From Tanypteryx hageni (lineage: Eukaryota; Arthropoda; Insecta; Odonata; Petaluridae), in the NCBI GenBank assembly GCA_028673005.1, contig CM054116.1, forward strand, positions 80,674,572-80,738,571: a DNA stretch of 64,000 nt, written 5' to 3'. Below the pieces are notes generated by a model. It was not told the DNA's origin, did not search any database, and saw only the letters and a program-made list of their open reading frames with translations. The position numbers and the translations under genes are program-made. The number at the start of each line of letters is the position of its first letter. Position 1 is the first letter of the stretch. Below, one piece after another: positions 1-12,200 of the stretch.

Positions 1-500
1 TATTGAGCTCATTGGCTATGGATAATGGATGAGACACTATCTTGCCATTGACAGAAATTTCATTGATGGAATATTTATTTGTACTCAAAGATGTAGATTT
101 TTTTATAATATTCCAGGCAGATTTAGTTTTGTTACTGGAAGAGTTTATTAGATTGATGTTGAAGTTCCTTTTAGCATCCTTTACTAGGTTTGCAAAATTC
201 TTTTTGTGCTCAAGGTAGACTTTTTTGTCAATAGAGTTATTGGTGAGAGTCAGTTTTTTGAAACATTTGTTTCAGTTTAACTGATTCAGACCTAACTTCA
301 TCAGTGACCCAAGGGTTACTACTATTAAGGTAATTGTTGATCCTCACACATCTGAGAGGAAAGCAGTCATTGAAATAGTAAAGGAAGGTAGATAAGAAAC
401 TGTCAAATTTATCATTGACTGAAGTTGACTGATAGACTTTTGTCCAATTCTCATGTTTTAGAGAATGTTGATGTATTGACGTTGTCAGGAAACTATTATC
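1..500 (-). mobile_element. LINE ORF2 fragment (linker before RT), cut by window edge
   Basis: Reading the minus strand from about 500 to 1 gives a protein-like stretch typical of the region between the endonuclease and the reverse transcriptase of Jockey/CR1-group LINEs. It contains NSSNPWVTDEVRSESVKLKQ (the 'PW-T' motif), then after a frame break near 245 a lysine-rich KNFANLVKDAKRNFNINL, then KTKSAWNIIKK. The reverse transcriptase should lie beyond base 1. The frame break and the absence of a start mark it as a dead copy. Whether it is the same family as the minus-strand LINE at 51.6-53.9 kb is untested. Confidence 0.6.
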
Positions 501-1370
501 AGTGAATTAATTACATATTTTTTCTACTGTTATATTGCATTTTTTTGTGCCTTGTGTAATTTTCTTGAAAAACCAAAAGTTTTTAATCTATGGTGAAAAT
601 ATGTCACTTATGAGTTACCGTGAAGTGAGTGGATCCTATGAGACACTATTATGATTATTATAAATTCCTATTCTAATGGGTATTTAGACATACATGTTTT
701 CTAATGAAAATCGATAATGGAACGTTTAAAAGCCAGATATAAAATGTATGCTGTGCTTGTTCGCTTGTGACTTTCATTCAATGAAAGCTTGGAGATGTGT
801 GTAAACATTGATGAATATTCGAGCGGGACAGAACTTTTGGCTTTGATACCAACTTAACTTTTATAAAGACAAAACTGTGAATTTCTTCATGACATGTATT
901 ATGGATGGCAAAAAGAAAAGCTGAAATATTCAATCACAACAGAATCGAGCTATGTGTTAGGTGGACGATGATGAAGCGTGCAATGCTTACCCGTGGATGA
1001 TATGTTTTTCATTTTATGGCCGAAAAAGTGAATTAAAAGGCTGTAATTTAGAGAGATTAGTTTCCTCATCAAAACTTCTACTTTTTCTTTCAATACGAGC
1101 CCAAAAATGAAAGAATGCATCAACATTAGCCAGGACCGTATCAAGAAACTTCCTAAGGGAGAATTGATCGCTCCTTCTTCCTCTTGAACACGCCAATGTC
1201 GACGACCCTTTTATTTAGGTAACCTCTGCCCCTGTCAAAATCTTTCTTTCCCTTTCCCTATTGACTTAATCTGTAGCGCAGAATCAACGTATTTCATGCG
1301 GAATGGGTCTAAGAATGCATGGAATGGAGGGAAATTGGGATATCTAAAGTGAGAGGGGAGCGATCACCTC
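501..1370. other. Non-coding stretch, nothing recognised
   Basis: AT-rich sequence. Two overlapping minus-strand ORFs (950-1144 and 1014-1196) have no recognisable motif and no neighbouring splice structure. I see no repeat boundary here. Confidence 0.4.
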
Positions 1371-2252
1371 TATATCTGCTCGGTAGTTCGTAGTAAAATT
1401 AGACTTTTTGCCGATGATACCGTTCTATATAAAGAAATAAAAAACCAGGAGGACCATCAGTCGCTGCGTGAAGACTTAAGAGCCATTTCAGCGTGGTGCA
1501 AAGAATGGCAAATTGAAATTAATTACACTAAATGTGCCGCAGTCACGTTCTGGAAAAGTAAGAACAAAGATTTAGGTTTCGAATATAAAATAGATGAAAT
1601 GAGTATTCGACAAGCTGAGTATGTAAAATATTTAGGAGTAACCATTTGTCGAGATCTTTCGTGGGACATGCACATTCGTCGAGTTATAGGCGCGGCCAAC
1701 AAGAAACTGGCTTTCATAAGTAGAATAGTACGGAACACTACAGAAAAAGTAAGCGAAACATGTTACTTATCACTGGTTAGACCACAAGTGGAATACGCCT
1801 CATCCATATGGGATCCGTACGAGAAGGGACACATAATTCAATTAGAAAGAGTTCAGCGCAGAGCAGCAAGATTCGTAAAACAGAAGTACGAACATAAGGA
1901 AAGCGTCTCCTCTTTATTGAGCGATTTGAACTGGGTATCACTGGAGGACCGTAGATTGCTCTCAAGGTTGCGGTTTCTGGAGAAATATAGATCGGAATGT
2001 CTAAAATACGAGGTTGTAGAAATAATTGAAGCACCAACGTATATAGGTAGAAACAACCGTGATGATAAGATACGTGAGATCGATTGTAGGACGGAGCGTT
2101 ATCTAGGTTCGTTCTTTCCGAGGACAATACGAGATCACAATAGAAAATTTCAACCTGCGATAGACAATCTTTAGGTAGGTTATGGTGCATTTCACCCCCT
2201 GTCACCCACCAATTAGGTGAATTGCAGGGTAACATGTAGATGTAGATGTATC
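1371..2252 (+). mobile_element. 5'-truncated CR1/Jockey-group LINE, copy A (3' end)
   Basis: This is the last third of a non-LTR retrotransposon. It starts inside the reverse transcriptase just before the catalytic FADD box, runs through the C-terminal domain, and ends in a UTR block (ATTTCACCCCCTGTCACCC and a GCAGGGTAACATG motif) plus a short hexamer tail (TGTAGA repeats) at about 2235-2250. Three other copies share this end: 4274-6540 (+), 3675-3927 (-) and 10021-10320 (+). Copy A is the most divergent at the DNA level but has the best-kept reading frame. Abrupt 5' truncation is what target-primed reverse transcription leaves. Confidence 0.8.
1380..2174 (+). CDS. LINE reverse transcriptase, C-terminal part (open frame)
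   Basis: The frame is open for 264 codons; the first ATG is at 1599, but homology is clear from about 1386. Visible motifs are KIRLFADDTVLY (the palm FADD catalytic box), AISAWCKEWQIEIN, VKYLGVTICRDLSWDMHI and RPQVEYASSIWDPYEKG with QRRAARFVKQKY. These are the usual order in CR1/Jockey-type ORF2 proteins. The last ~50 residues (EIDCRTERYLGSFFPRTI) end at a TAG just before the LINE 3' UTR. The N-terminal endonuclease and fingers are absent, so it cannot encode a working protein. Confidence 0.75.
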   Translation, partial: SVVRSKIRLFADDTVLYKEIKNQEDHQSLREDLRAISAWCKEWQIEINYTKCAAVTFWKSKNKDLGFEYKIDEMSIRQAEYVKYLGVTICRDLSWDMHIRRVIGAANKKLAFISRIVRNTTEKVSETCYLSLVRPQVEYASSIWDPYEKGHIIQLERVQRRAARFVKQKYEHKESVSSLLSDLNWVSLEDRRLLSRLRFLEKYRSECLKYEVVEIIEAPTYIGRNNRDDKIREIDCRTERYLGSFFPRTIRDHNRKFQPAIDNL

Positions 2253-2705
2253 GCCTCCTTGAATCCGCCACTTACGCTAGTTATCTGTTACAACCTTTGC
2301 TGCAACTTCCACACATTTTTAATCGGTATTATTTACGAATTTGGTTAGAAGAGATAAATATACATACATAGATAAATGATCAATGCACGGTTTATCATTT
2401 CTTTGTATTTAAGTATTATCTGAGCCGAATGTAATGTCACCCACCTTCCATATCTCCGTTATTTTGCCTTTGGCGTCATAGTTACGCTTTCAGAAACAAT
2501 CGCTATTGCAGTGAAACATAGTAACAGTTTGTGGGAGCATTTGAAATTCTGATCAAAATGTGTAATTGAAATTCACCGCGGAATGCGCAAACGATCTTGT
2601 GCCAAGAGATTTTTTTGGAAACTAAAATCATTAAAAATGCCAAACTATTTTTTACAAAGCGGCCCTCAGGAATATTTATAACTGTACCGTAATCAACTTG
2701 GTGGC
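2253..2705. other. Non-coding spacer
   Basis: No recognisable gene or repeat. The small minus-strand ORF at 2503-2712 shows no known motif. Confidence 0.3.
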
Positions 2706-3419
2706 TACTCAACTGCGCCCGCAGTCAGTGGGAAGAGGAGAGGAGAACAAAAGGGTCACCGATCATTAAGCAGCTTGTGTCTACCACACTCCGGGGGGTA
2801 GAGTACACGGGTACTACTCAACTGCGCCCGCGGACAGTGGGAAGAGGAAAGAAAAGCTAAAGGATAACTTGTCATCTGCGTCCCGGTCATTACACAATCC
2901 TAATTCCGGAAAGATAGTCTTACCTCTTCTTGAAGCTCGTGTTTCGGTTCGTCACGTTCACCATTTAATATCTGAGGAAAACGTAACTCGATTCGTCGCG
3001 TCTAAATTTGAACACGAGGGAACATTCTACTCGGTCCCACCAGATCGGGTAAGTTAGGTGAAGTTTTTTTGGCTCCTTCTCACGTTCACTCTGTTCTCCC
3101 CCTCAGGTTGGGTTGGGTAGCGTTCATCTTAATATATCAAACTATTTCACCCTATTTACTCGTAGAATGTTTTACAAAAATGCATCCTATACCTCAGCTG
3201 GATCGAGAAGTGGAAGGCCAAACACCCATCGCAGCCAACTTCCATATTCAGATTGTGGGTCTTTGTAGCAGACTGCGAGTCCGGGGGCGCAATTGAATGT
3301 TTCGATAGGGATCTAAAATACCACGGGAGGTCGCAGAGCCTGAGTGGTCAGAAAGTAACCAGAGGCGAAATTGAGAGTTTTGCTAGGGGTTTAAACTGAC
3401 CGCGGGGCGCAGTTGAGTA
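2706..3419. mobile_element. TIR-bounded MITE-like repeat with repeated termini
   Basis: TACTCAACTGCGCCCGC occurs at 2706-2722 and again at 2815-2831, both followed by a copy of CAGTGGGAAGAGGA. The inverse, GGGGCGCAGTTGAGTA, ends the block at 3419, and its complement continues as CCCGCGGTCAGT, matching the left copy. The right side also carries about two diverged ~75-bp direct units (GGCGCAATTGA... at about 3287 and GGCGAAATTGA... at about 3363). Terminal inverted repeats plus subterminal direct repeats suggest a non-autonomous DNA element. No TSD was found, and internal ORFs (2869-3057, 3069-3296) look fortuitous. Confidence 0.5.
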
Positions 3420-3674
3420 TTGCCCGTTTACTTAGCGAGTTGTCTCAATCGCTCCAATTAAGAAAATTTTCTATTCTTTTGTAATCATCTGCAATCTATG
3501 GTCAAGTTTATATAAAGAGCTAATCGGATATATAATTACCGTATTCTTGTACTTCAGTAATGTTTCAAAATTAATGTTTTCATGTTTTTTCGAATTTTAA
3601 TTGAACCAAATAACTGGAACTATATTAAACTGTCTTTTATATTTTTACCCCGCTAAGAAAATAATAAACTTCAA

Positions 3675-3927
3675 TACATCTACATGATACCCTGCAAGTC
3701 ACCTTTTTGGTGGATGGCAGGGGGTGCAGTGCACCAAGGGTCCATAGTTTTCCTACGTTATCTTTTCCTATTATGTTCTCTTATCGTCCTAGGGAAAAAC
3801 GATCCTCTATATCGCTCCGTTCTACAGTCGATCTCGCGAATCTTATCCTCACTGTCCTGCCTTCCGAGATACGTCGGGCTTCTGAAAAGTCCTACTACCT
3901 CATTTGCTAGTCCCTCCGACATAACAT
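3675..3927 (-). mobile_element. LINE 3' end fragment, inverted copy
   Basis: On the minus strand this reads as the last ~250 bp of the LINE family seen at 4274-6540, ending at TACATCTACATGATACCCTG (plus-strand sense), the complement of the GTAGATGTAGA tail. It keeps the C-terminal codons (EIDCRTER..., FFPRTI) but is truncated at 3927. It is closest to the fragment at 10021-10320, sharing the GCACTGCACCCCCTGCCATC block. Confidence 0.8.
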
Positions 3928-4183
3928 GAGTATTTGAATTTTTAAATGTTGTCAGAGTTTATCTACTATCGAGTATTTTATTTTGGGCGATTCTAAAATT
4001 CTAAAGTAATCAAAACAATAAATTGACCATAAAAATGCCAATGTTGCGATAAAATTGTTCTTACAAACAAAACTAATTGCCACGCAACATTCCTTTATAC
4101 ATATTATCGAGTCTTTACCTGGCTGTTGAAGTGAACGGACGTTTCACTTCCTCCTGCGAGCTCCTACAAATCTTCGAGCGACT

Positions 4184-4230
4184 AGAGTAGCTGCAGCATT
4201 AGAGTAGCTGTAGCATTAGAATAGCTGTAG
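4184..4230 (+). repeat. 17-bp tandem repeat, ~2.8 units
   Basis: AGAGTAGCTGCAGCATT, then AGAGTAGCTGTAGCATT, then a shortened AGAATAGCTGTAG. It lies 40-90 bp before the first LINE-like codons at 4274. It may be part of the 5' UTR of that LINE, or unrelated. Confidence 0.6.
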
Positions 4231-4273
4231 CTGTAGTGTTAAGTGAAGTTAAGTTAAAGCAAACCGCGCCAAA

Positions 4274-6543
4274 ATGGCGGCTCGGGCTCGCCTGGGTGCG
4301 GAAGCCGGCAGAGCGATCGGGGAGGCTCCTAGCTCCTCTTCGCGGGTCGAGGGTCCTTCGGCCCGGAAGCCCGATGGCATAAGTGATCATCTGGCCGTAT
4401 ATTCAGAGTGTAAGTTGAAAATCGATAGGCACCCTAAGCCTAAAAGAAAGTTTTATATATTTGCTAAGGTAAACTTTTCAAGCTTTAGGTCGCGCCTACG
4501 AGAAATACTACCTGGCTTCCGTGATATGACCGAATGATCAGGTGCTCAGTCGTCATGGACATTATTCAAGGATATAATGCTAGAGGGCATCGATAAGTAC
4601 ATTCCAATTAAATTAAAGGTCGACAAGAAAGAGCCACGTTGGTACAATAAGCAAGTTAGGAGTGCGCTTAGGCGTCAGAGAATAAGCCACGCGAAAATAA
4701 AAAATATGCCGTCTACATCATCCGATGAATATAGAGCAACTAAAGTTAAGACGTATACGGAGAAATACTATGCGCGAGGCTTTTACTAACTTCCGGAATA
4801 AGGTATTCAATAATTATTTGAAGGAGGACCCTAAAGCGTTTTGGTCCTATGTGAGAGAGGTCATACCTTCCCTGCGTAATGACTCAGATGCCGTTATTCA
4901 TGATAGCGTAGAGAAAGTCAACTTGTTAAACGGTCATTTTGTAAAAGCATATAAAACCGTCAGTGACCATTGCGTACATTATGCACCCGCAATAAGGAGG
5001 GATCTGATGGACGATATAGTATTTTCTGAGGTGGGAATAGCAAAGTTCCATCAGACATAACAAAGCCACTGGCCCCGAAGAAATTTCTCCTCGCGTTTTA
5101 AAAGAATTATCTGAAGAAATAGCACCTTTTCTTCGGATAATCTTCGAGAAATCCATTTCTCGCGCAGAGGTCCCTAACGACTGTAACTTAGCGAACGTTA
5201 CCCCAATTCATAAGGGCGGCGACAAGGAGAACCCAGAAAATTACAGGCCGATTTCCTAAACTTCGACATCGTGTAAGATTCTCGAGCATATACTCGTTAG
5301 CAACATAATGCGATTTCTTGATAGTAATTTATTGTTAGATGATTGTCAACACGGCTTCAGGAAAGGTAGGTCTTGCGATACTCAGCTCGGTCTTTTTGTG
5401 AATTGTATACTGAGAAGCGGAGAAAAGAATACGCAGGTCGATGCCATCTTCTTAGATTTAAGGAATCTTAGGAATTGATAAGGCACCTCAGAGGAAATTA
5501 ATAACAAAATTAGAAACCTTAGGCGTTAATTCTAAAATCGTTAGTTGGATCCGTGAATTTTTAAATCATATGAAGCAGAAGGTTGTTATAGATGGGAAAT
5601 ATTCGAAATTAGTGAAGGTTGTCTCTAGCGTTCCGCAGGGCAGTGTAATTGATCTGTTACTATTTCTAATTTATATAAAAGATATCAGCTCAGTAGTCAG
5701 AAGTAAAATTAGGCTTTTCACGGACGACACCGTCATTTATAGAGAAATAAGCAATCCGGAAGACAACCAGTATCTCCAAAATGACCTAGAAGCAATTTCT
5801 GCATGGTGTAAGGAATGGCAGTTAGAGATAAACTAAAAGAAAAGCTGCGTCGTCAACTTCTGGAGAACCAAGAGTATCTCGTTGGATAATAATTATTCGT
5901 TGGACGGAGTAGAGATTCCAGTTTCAGACTCGATTAAATGTCTCGGAGTCGTGGTCTCTCGTGGGGCACCCAGATTCGCCGATTGATAGGTGCCGCTAAC
6001 AAAAAGATGGCCTTTATAGGGAGAATAGTTCGAAAAAGCTCAGATAAAGTGAAATAATTATGTTATTTATCCTTGGTTCGACCGCAGGTCGAATATGCTT
6101 CAGCTGTGTGGGATCCCTACGAAAAGGGACTCACTAACGAGATAGAAAAGGTTCACCGCAGGGCAGCTAGATTTGTAAAGAGGAATTACGATAGTAAACA
6201 AAGCATAACATCATTAATAGAAAATCTGAAATGGACATCGTTAGAGGAACGTAGGCTGCAGGCTAGATTTAAACTACTGGAAAAATGTATGTCGGAGGGA
6301 GTAGAGAATGAGGTAAGAGGACTTATCAGAAGCCCAACGTATCTCGGAAGGCAGGGCAACGAGGATAAGAATCGCGAGATCGATTGTAGAACGAAGCGAT
6401 ATAGAGGATCGTTTTTCCCTAGGACGATGAGAGAACATAATAGGAAAAGATAACGTAGGATAAAACTATGGACCCTTGGTGCACTTCACCCCCTGCCATC
6501 CACCAAAAAGATGATTTGCAGGGTATCATGTAGATGTAGATAC
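4274..6543 (+). mobile_element. Internally deleted, frameshifted CR1/Jockey-group LINE, copy B
   Basis: The order of pieces follows one ORF2. The end of the endonuclease is PDGISDHLAVYSE (about 4370-4410). A linker follows (KVDKKEPRWYNKQVRSALRR, 4612-4680). The reverse transcriptase runs from about 5040: VPNDCNLANVTPIHKGGDKE, NYRPIS, HGFRKGRSC, SSVPQGSVID, RLFTDDTVIY. The C-terminal domain is 6073-6453 (RPQVEYASAVWDPYEKG). At least five frame breaks or stops occur, near 4537, 5060, 5257, 5480 and 5836, and the catalytic box reads FTDD rather than FADD. The 3' end has the family tail GGGTATCATGTAGATGTAGA. The GC-rich start with ATGGCGGCTCGG may be the 5' end fused to the endonuclease by deletion. 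Confidence 0.8.
6073..6453 (+). pseudogene. LINE ORF2 C-terminal domain, part of copy B
   Basis: This 126-codon open segment carries RPQVEYASAVWDPYEKG, HRRAARFVKRNY, LEERRLQARFKLLEK and EIDCRTKRYRGSFFPRTMRE. It is the best-preserved part of the dead LINE and serves as the reference for the shorter copies at 3675-3927 and 10021-10320, which match it nearly base for base. Confidence 0.75.
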
Positions 6544-6683
6544 ATACATTCATTGTTCATGACGTTTGGATGGATGAAAAATAAAACCATTGTGACATTT
6601 ATTTTCCCGTCTAAAATCGTTGCCAAATGATAACTCAACCTCATTAAGTTAAATATTTAATGTTTTTTGTTCTTTTGTTCAAG

Positions 6684-6773
6684 GCTTTAAACGGCTTCTT
6701 GCTGATGCTCACATGCGAGGGAGAAGTGTTCTTTGCAACACACAGTATAGAGAGCTACCTAGGATTCCATCAG
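6684..6773 (+). CDS. dys: dys exon: start of PAS-A
   Basis: The acceptor is TTGTTCAAG before 6684 and the donor CAG/GTAAGT is at 6774. It encodes 30 residues in phase 0, from ALNGFLL to ESYLGFHQ: the first strands of PAS-A. The preceding exon should end with a Gln codon and is not in the window. Confidence 0.85.
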
Positions 6774-9131
6774 GTAAGTTCAGGTTTGTCCAAGGCATTT
6801 CCTGACTAAGTAAATGGCTACCCATTGCCATTTGCTTTTTAAATACCTCTATCTCATTTTTTAACCTTTTCCTTTGAATTCAGCATTATCCAAACTTATA
6901 CATTCCAAATTGACAATTCTTCAAACGAACAATTAAAGCTTCCTTTCAACTCATAGCCTATACGAATGCATATCTCAATTATCAAATAAGTCTCGGGGTT
7001 CAACAAAATCTCATTCTGTATAAACTTTCTCTATAATCTAAATAAGGTATTCCGCTTAAAATGCAAAGAAATAGCTTCACATTCCTTATTACGATAAGTG
7101 TTAAGTTAAATAAAGCTTCCTTTATTCTTGATTTTGCCATTGACCGTTAAAACTTTTTAAAGCTGAATTTTAATTAGTTTGATTCAATCAAATTTCGTAT
7201 TTTCAGACCTTTTGAGCGGTACAGTTTTTTGCACTCGCATGGAAGTTAAGCATTCCCAAGTGAGATTGTGCACGTCTTTCAATCACGAAGTCAATCCAAT
7301 TATTTCTTAAATGTCGGTAAACGACCTTTTTTTGAGTTGAGTAAAAACTTCGTGGCTGTATATTCTTTATAAGAGGATTTAATTGCGCGCAGAAAAATAC
7401 ATTTCGATATGCGATCTAAATTAGATAGTATGCAATATCAAAAAATGATTATTAACCTGATCTTTTTGGAGAGGATAAGATATTCCAAATTATTTTACCT
7501 CTGCGACAATCGCCAGAAAATATGTGATTATAAAAAATATTGGAGGGATTCAAGTAAAGTAATTAAAATTTTATCGATTGTATGGAAGCTAACGTCATAT
7601 CGAAATGAAGGATAAATGAGTCTGAAATGCATGATTCTCTGCTTTCGTCAGTCGGATATTGTACACCAATCGGTGTACGAATTAGTCCATTCGGAAGATC
7701 GAGAAGAACTCCAGAGGCAGCTGACATGGAACGCCCTTCTTCCTCCGGAGGCCGCAGGGATAACGCTCCACGAAGCCCTCGCAAGTCCCCACCTCCTGGA
7801 AAGGTCATTCACAGTCCGGTTCCGGTGCCTCCTAGACAATACCTCTGGATTCCTGGTAAGAATTCCTTTCTTGAACTCTCTGCTTCATAAGTTGCTGGCC
7901 TGTTAAGTAAAAACACAACAACATACAATTCCGCATTGAACCGGCATCCTAAACTACGACAACTTTTCATCTCTGCCTTTACGTAAACAGCTAAAAGTAT
8001 CTAAACCACTCGTGGCTCGTATCTCAGTACTGTGATTTGTTCATTTATTTGCTGTGTACTATTTGTTAATTGGTGGTTTGATATATTTCTTTTTTACTGT
8101 TTCATGTCCGATGTTAATTTGGCCATTGGCAACAGTTATTTAGTAAATAAATAAAAATAAAGGTTTGTGCTGTTTTTGAACGGATACTCTAACTAAAATT
8201 TAATCAAGGATCAGCAAAATCCATAGGCAGAATTTTAAGAAGCAATTCCCAACGATTAAGCTTTTTACTATGGAATTCCTTTGTCTCACGTTATTGATAT
8301 CGCCCTCATGTATACCTATCTTGGTTTTTCATTGATGATAAAAGCTTGGAAACCCAAACCAACTTAAAACACACACATTAGAAAAATTTTCATTTCATGT
8401 TTTAGACTCTTGGAAACTATAAAGAACTATAAATAATACATGTATATGTGTATATAAATAAATCGCAAGGAAACGACACTTTTGCCAAATTTACCTATTT
8501 TGTAGAGACATGAATAAATGCCACCTTCTCATTAGCATTAGAGATGAACGTCACGTTTCAATTTTTTAAATCATTCGATAGGCATTTTCATCGATTAATA
8601 ATATAATATCACATTGAGCCACATGACATTTATGCTTAATTCTTGTAAAAGTTCAAGTTCCAATGATCTAGCATGAAATATCTGATTTTGTAATTCATTG
8701 GATGAAGTGCGATTTCGATTAATTTCGGCGTTCTTCTGGTAGCGTTTGGACATCCGGGGTCGCGTCAAGGTGCTACATGGTCAAAACAGAAGGTCTGGAG
8801 GCAGCGGGGAGAGCGGAGGCGTAGCCGGGGCCGCTGGCTCGACCGTAGGGAACGGTGGCCCTCCGCTGGCCCTCTTCGCACTCTGCACACCCTTCGGTCC
8901 TCCCTCACTGCTCGAGGTGCCGCAGAAAGAAGTGATGTTCAAGAGCAAACATAGGCTGGACCTTGCTCTGGTTTCCATGGATCAAAGGTTGGTCAAGATA
9001 AAACCCTTCTGCCAAGTCGCCGACTTATAGTACCAAGCTATTTTCACTCCATTGGAGTAACAAGAGGGGCCTAAGAGACGAATTATCAAAGATATAATAA
9101 AAAGTGATCATTATGTTTTTTAGGTATTGAA

Positions 9132-9222
<91 letters not shown>

Positions 9223-12200
9223 ATATCTTAAGACTATAAATATACAATTTTCATAATTAATCTGGTATTAAATTATCTTAACTTATTTTAAAGGCGGAAA
9301 TAGTCACGAAAGAACTTCTTTCACGTTTATCCTCACTATGCATGCTTAGATTCATCGAGTGCAAACTACTCTCAAATGTATATAAATAATAACAAATTAA
9401 CAAGGAGAACCTTTTACTCCGAGTCGTCTGACACACCATGCTTGACACACTAAATTTTAATTTCAGTAACCTATTTGTCATAGCACGCGGCCATTGCCGG
9501 AAATAATTGTATAAACTGGGAATATCTGTAAAATCGATTGAAAACTATGTCTGTTTGCTTATAACAAATCTGTGCACAATGTAATTTTCTGTCAACATTT
9601 TCGCTAAGTCTAAGGTAAACAAGATTGGAAAGTTGTACTCCATGTCGGAATACACAGAGTTTCCAAATGCGTTCTTTGAGATTTCACAATGTTCTCAATA
9701 TTTTTCGCTCAGATGAGAATTTATCGAGAAGCAAGCGAGGTACGTTGTAAACTACATGTAGGTCTTCATGTAAAGTGGTTGTAATTGTTGTCCGATTTTA
9801 ACCAAAACAGTTATCGGTCAATTAATTTTAGAAAAACTCTCCAATACCAAATTTCATCAAAATATGTCCAGCGGTTCCCGATTTGAAACAAAGGAACATT
9901 GTAAACTACATATAGGTCTTTATGTAAAGGGGTCGTCATAGTTGTCCCATTTTAACCAAAATTGGAATCAATCGACCAATTTTAGTAAAACTCCCCAATA
10001 CCAAATTTCATCAAAATACGTTAGAGGAACGTAGGCTGCAGGCTAGAATTAAACTACTGGAAAAATTTATGTCGGAGGGACTAGCGAATGAGGTAGTAGG
10101 ACTTATCAGAAGCCCGACGTATCTCGGAAGGCAGGACAGTGAGGATAAGATTCGCGAGATCGACTGTAGAACGGAGCGATATAGAGGATCGTTTTTCCCT
10201 AGGACGATAAGAGACCATAATAGAAAAAGATAACGTAAGAAAACTATGGACCCTTGGTGCACTGCACCCCCTGCCATCCACCATAAAGGTGACTTGCAGG
10301 GTATAATGTAGATGTAGATAAAGCGGTTCCCGAGATGAAAAGAAGGAACATTGTAAACAAGCAAGCGAGGTACGTTGTAAACTACATGTAGGTCTCCATG
10401 TAAAGTGGTCGTAATTGTTGTCCGATTTTAACCAAAATTGGAATCAGTCTATCAATTTTATCAAAACTCGGGTATCATTTGACATTTTGAGATGAAATTT
10501 GGTATTGGGGAGTTTTGTTAAAATGAATTGACCGATTCCAATTTTGATTAAAATCGGGCATTAATTACGACTACTTTGCATGAAGACCTACATCTATTTT
10601 ACAACGTACCTCGCTTGCTTCTCGTTAAATTCTCATCTGGGCGAAAAATATTGAGAACATCGTGAAATCTCAAAGAACGCATTTGGAAACTGTGCACTCC
10701 GACATGGAGTACACCTTTCCAATCTTGTTTATCCCGGTGTCTGTCGATGCCGCCAGCGGCAGTCATGCTTCTTTATGCACTTCCCGTTGGAATTAATTTC
10801 TGGGATTTTATGCACGCATGCGCAATTGTGAGTTATGACCAGAATAATCCAAAATCTCAGAAAAGAATACCTGGCTCGATTCCAGGAATCTTCAATTATT
10901 CCATTTGATTATCGTTGGAGCGAGTGTTTTTTTAATTTCCGTAATAATCGAGATGCGGACTCGAGATTTAAAGGTATATATCGGAAATAGAATTAATATT
11001 AATTTTAATGCTAAGATAATTTGAATCCGTCCAGAGTTAACCCCAAAATTATTTCAGAGTCCGAAGACGGAAATTTTTGTTTTTGTTTTACCTCCATTAC
11101 AACGAATAATAAGTATCCTTAATTAAATACTTAATAATACTAACGGTATAATTAACATTTATTTCTAATACTCATTAAATTTCTACAATGAGCTTTTAAT
11201 TTTTCATTAATGTTGCTATTTTGAATCTTCGCCTGCATCTGGAACTATGTACTTTGATTGGAACTATATGATTTATTCTATGCATTAAATTTTGAAATTA
11301 TTTATTTAACCTTAGTATCATATTTCCGGCCATGAAACACATCATATTATCAACAAGAAACGAAGAAGTTTATGTAATAAATACCGCATTAGCGGACAGA
11401 CTTTCTGGTGCAGGTAGGATATATAGACGTGTAGACAGTGTTGAAAATTTACGTCACGCCGAACTTATCCAAGAGAATTTTCGTAAATTCTTGTAAAAAC
11501 GCAGTAGCCATTCCACATTTGACCTAAGGTCTTATTATATTACAGTTAGAACTCGTATTTTGGGGCCAGATATCTTACACTCCTATTCATATTATCGTTT
11601 TATTTTCTGTTAAGGAAATAAGCTTAAGTTTTCTGCCTGTGCGATAATTACTCAATAGGATCCTGAAATACTGTCAATCCCTCTTATTGCTGCTCGCGAT
11701 TATTTACTAGAGCCTTGCCTTAACAGCAGTTTTAATGGTTTTAGCAAATATATTATCTTACTAGTAATAGTTTCTAAAACCTTTTTCCAATTCTTGCTCT
11801 ATCATCGCCTCCTGTGCTATTTTTACTCTTGAATGGAATGTCTATTATGTCTACATGGGTCTATTTTGGGTACATAATCTAACGATGCATGAAGATTGTG
11901 ATTATGATTTCGATATTCCGATTCGAATAATTCAATCGAATTAAGCTCCCATCAAGTTTTCCTTTTTCGAAATGCTTACCACGTCCACATTCTATTCGAA
12001 AGGGGCAAAATGCTGCTCGGTTACACGGATGCGGAAATAGCCGACCTTGGAGGGTATGACCTCGTCCACTACGATGACCTAGCCTACGTCGCGAGTGCCC
12101 ACCAAGAACGTAAGTAACTCCTGACTATTCAGTCATTTATTATTAAATTTAAAAATCTTTCTATCCTTTTGAAGTAGCATAGTTCCTCCTAAGCTTAAAT

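Noticed and set aside
2869..3296. Two + strand ORFs in the TIR-bounded repeat
   Set aside because: Low-quality translations with no recognisable domain; the region is better explained as a non-coding element.
4274..4537. ORF starting MAARARLGAEAG as a host gene first exon (e.g. dys bHLH)
   Set aside because: It runs directly into PDGISDHLAVY, a LINE endonuclease motif, with no splice site, and contains no bHLH residues.
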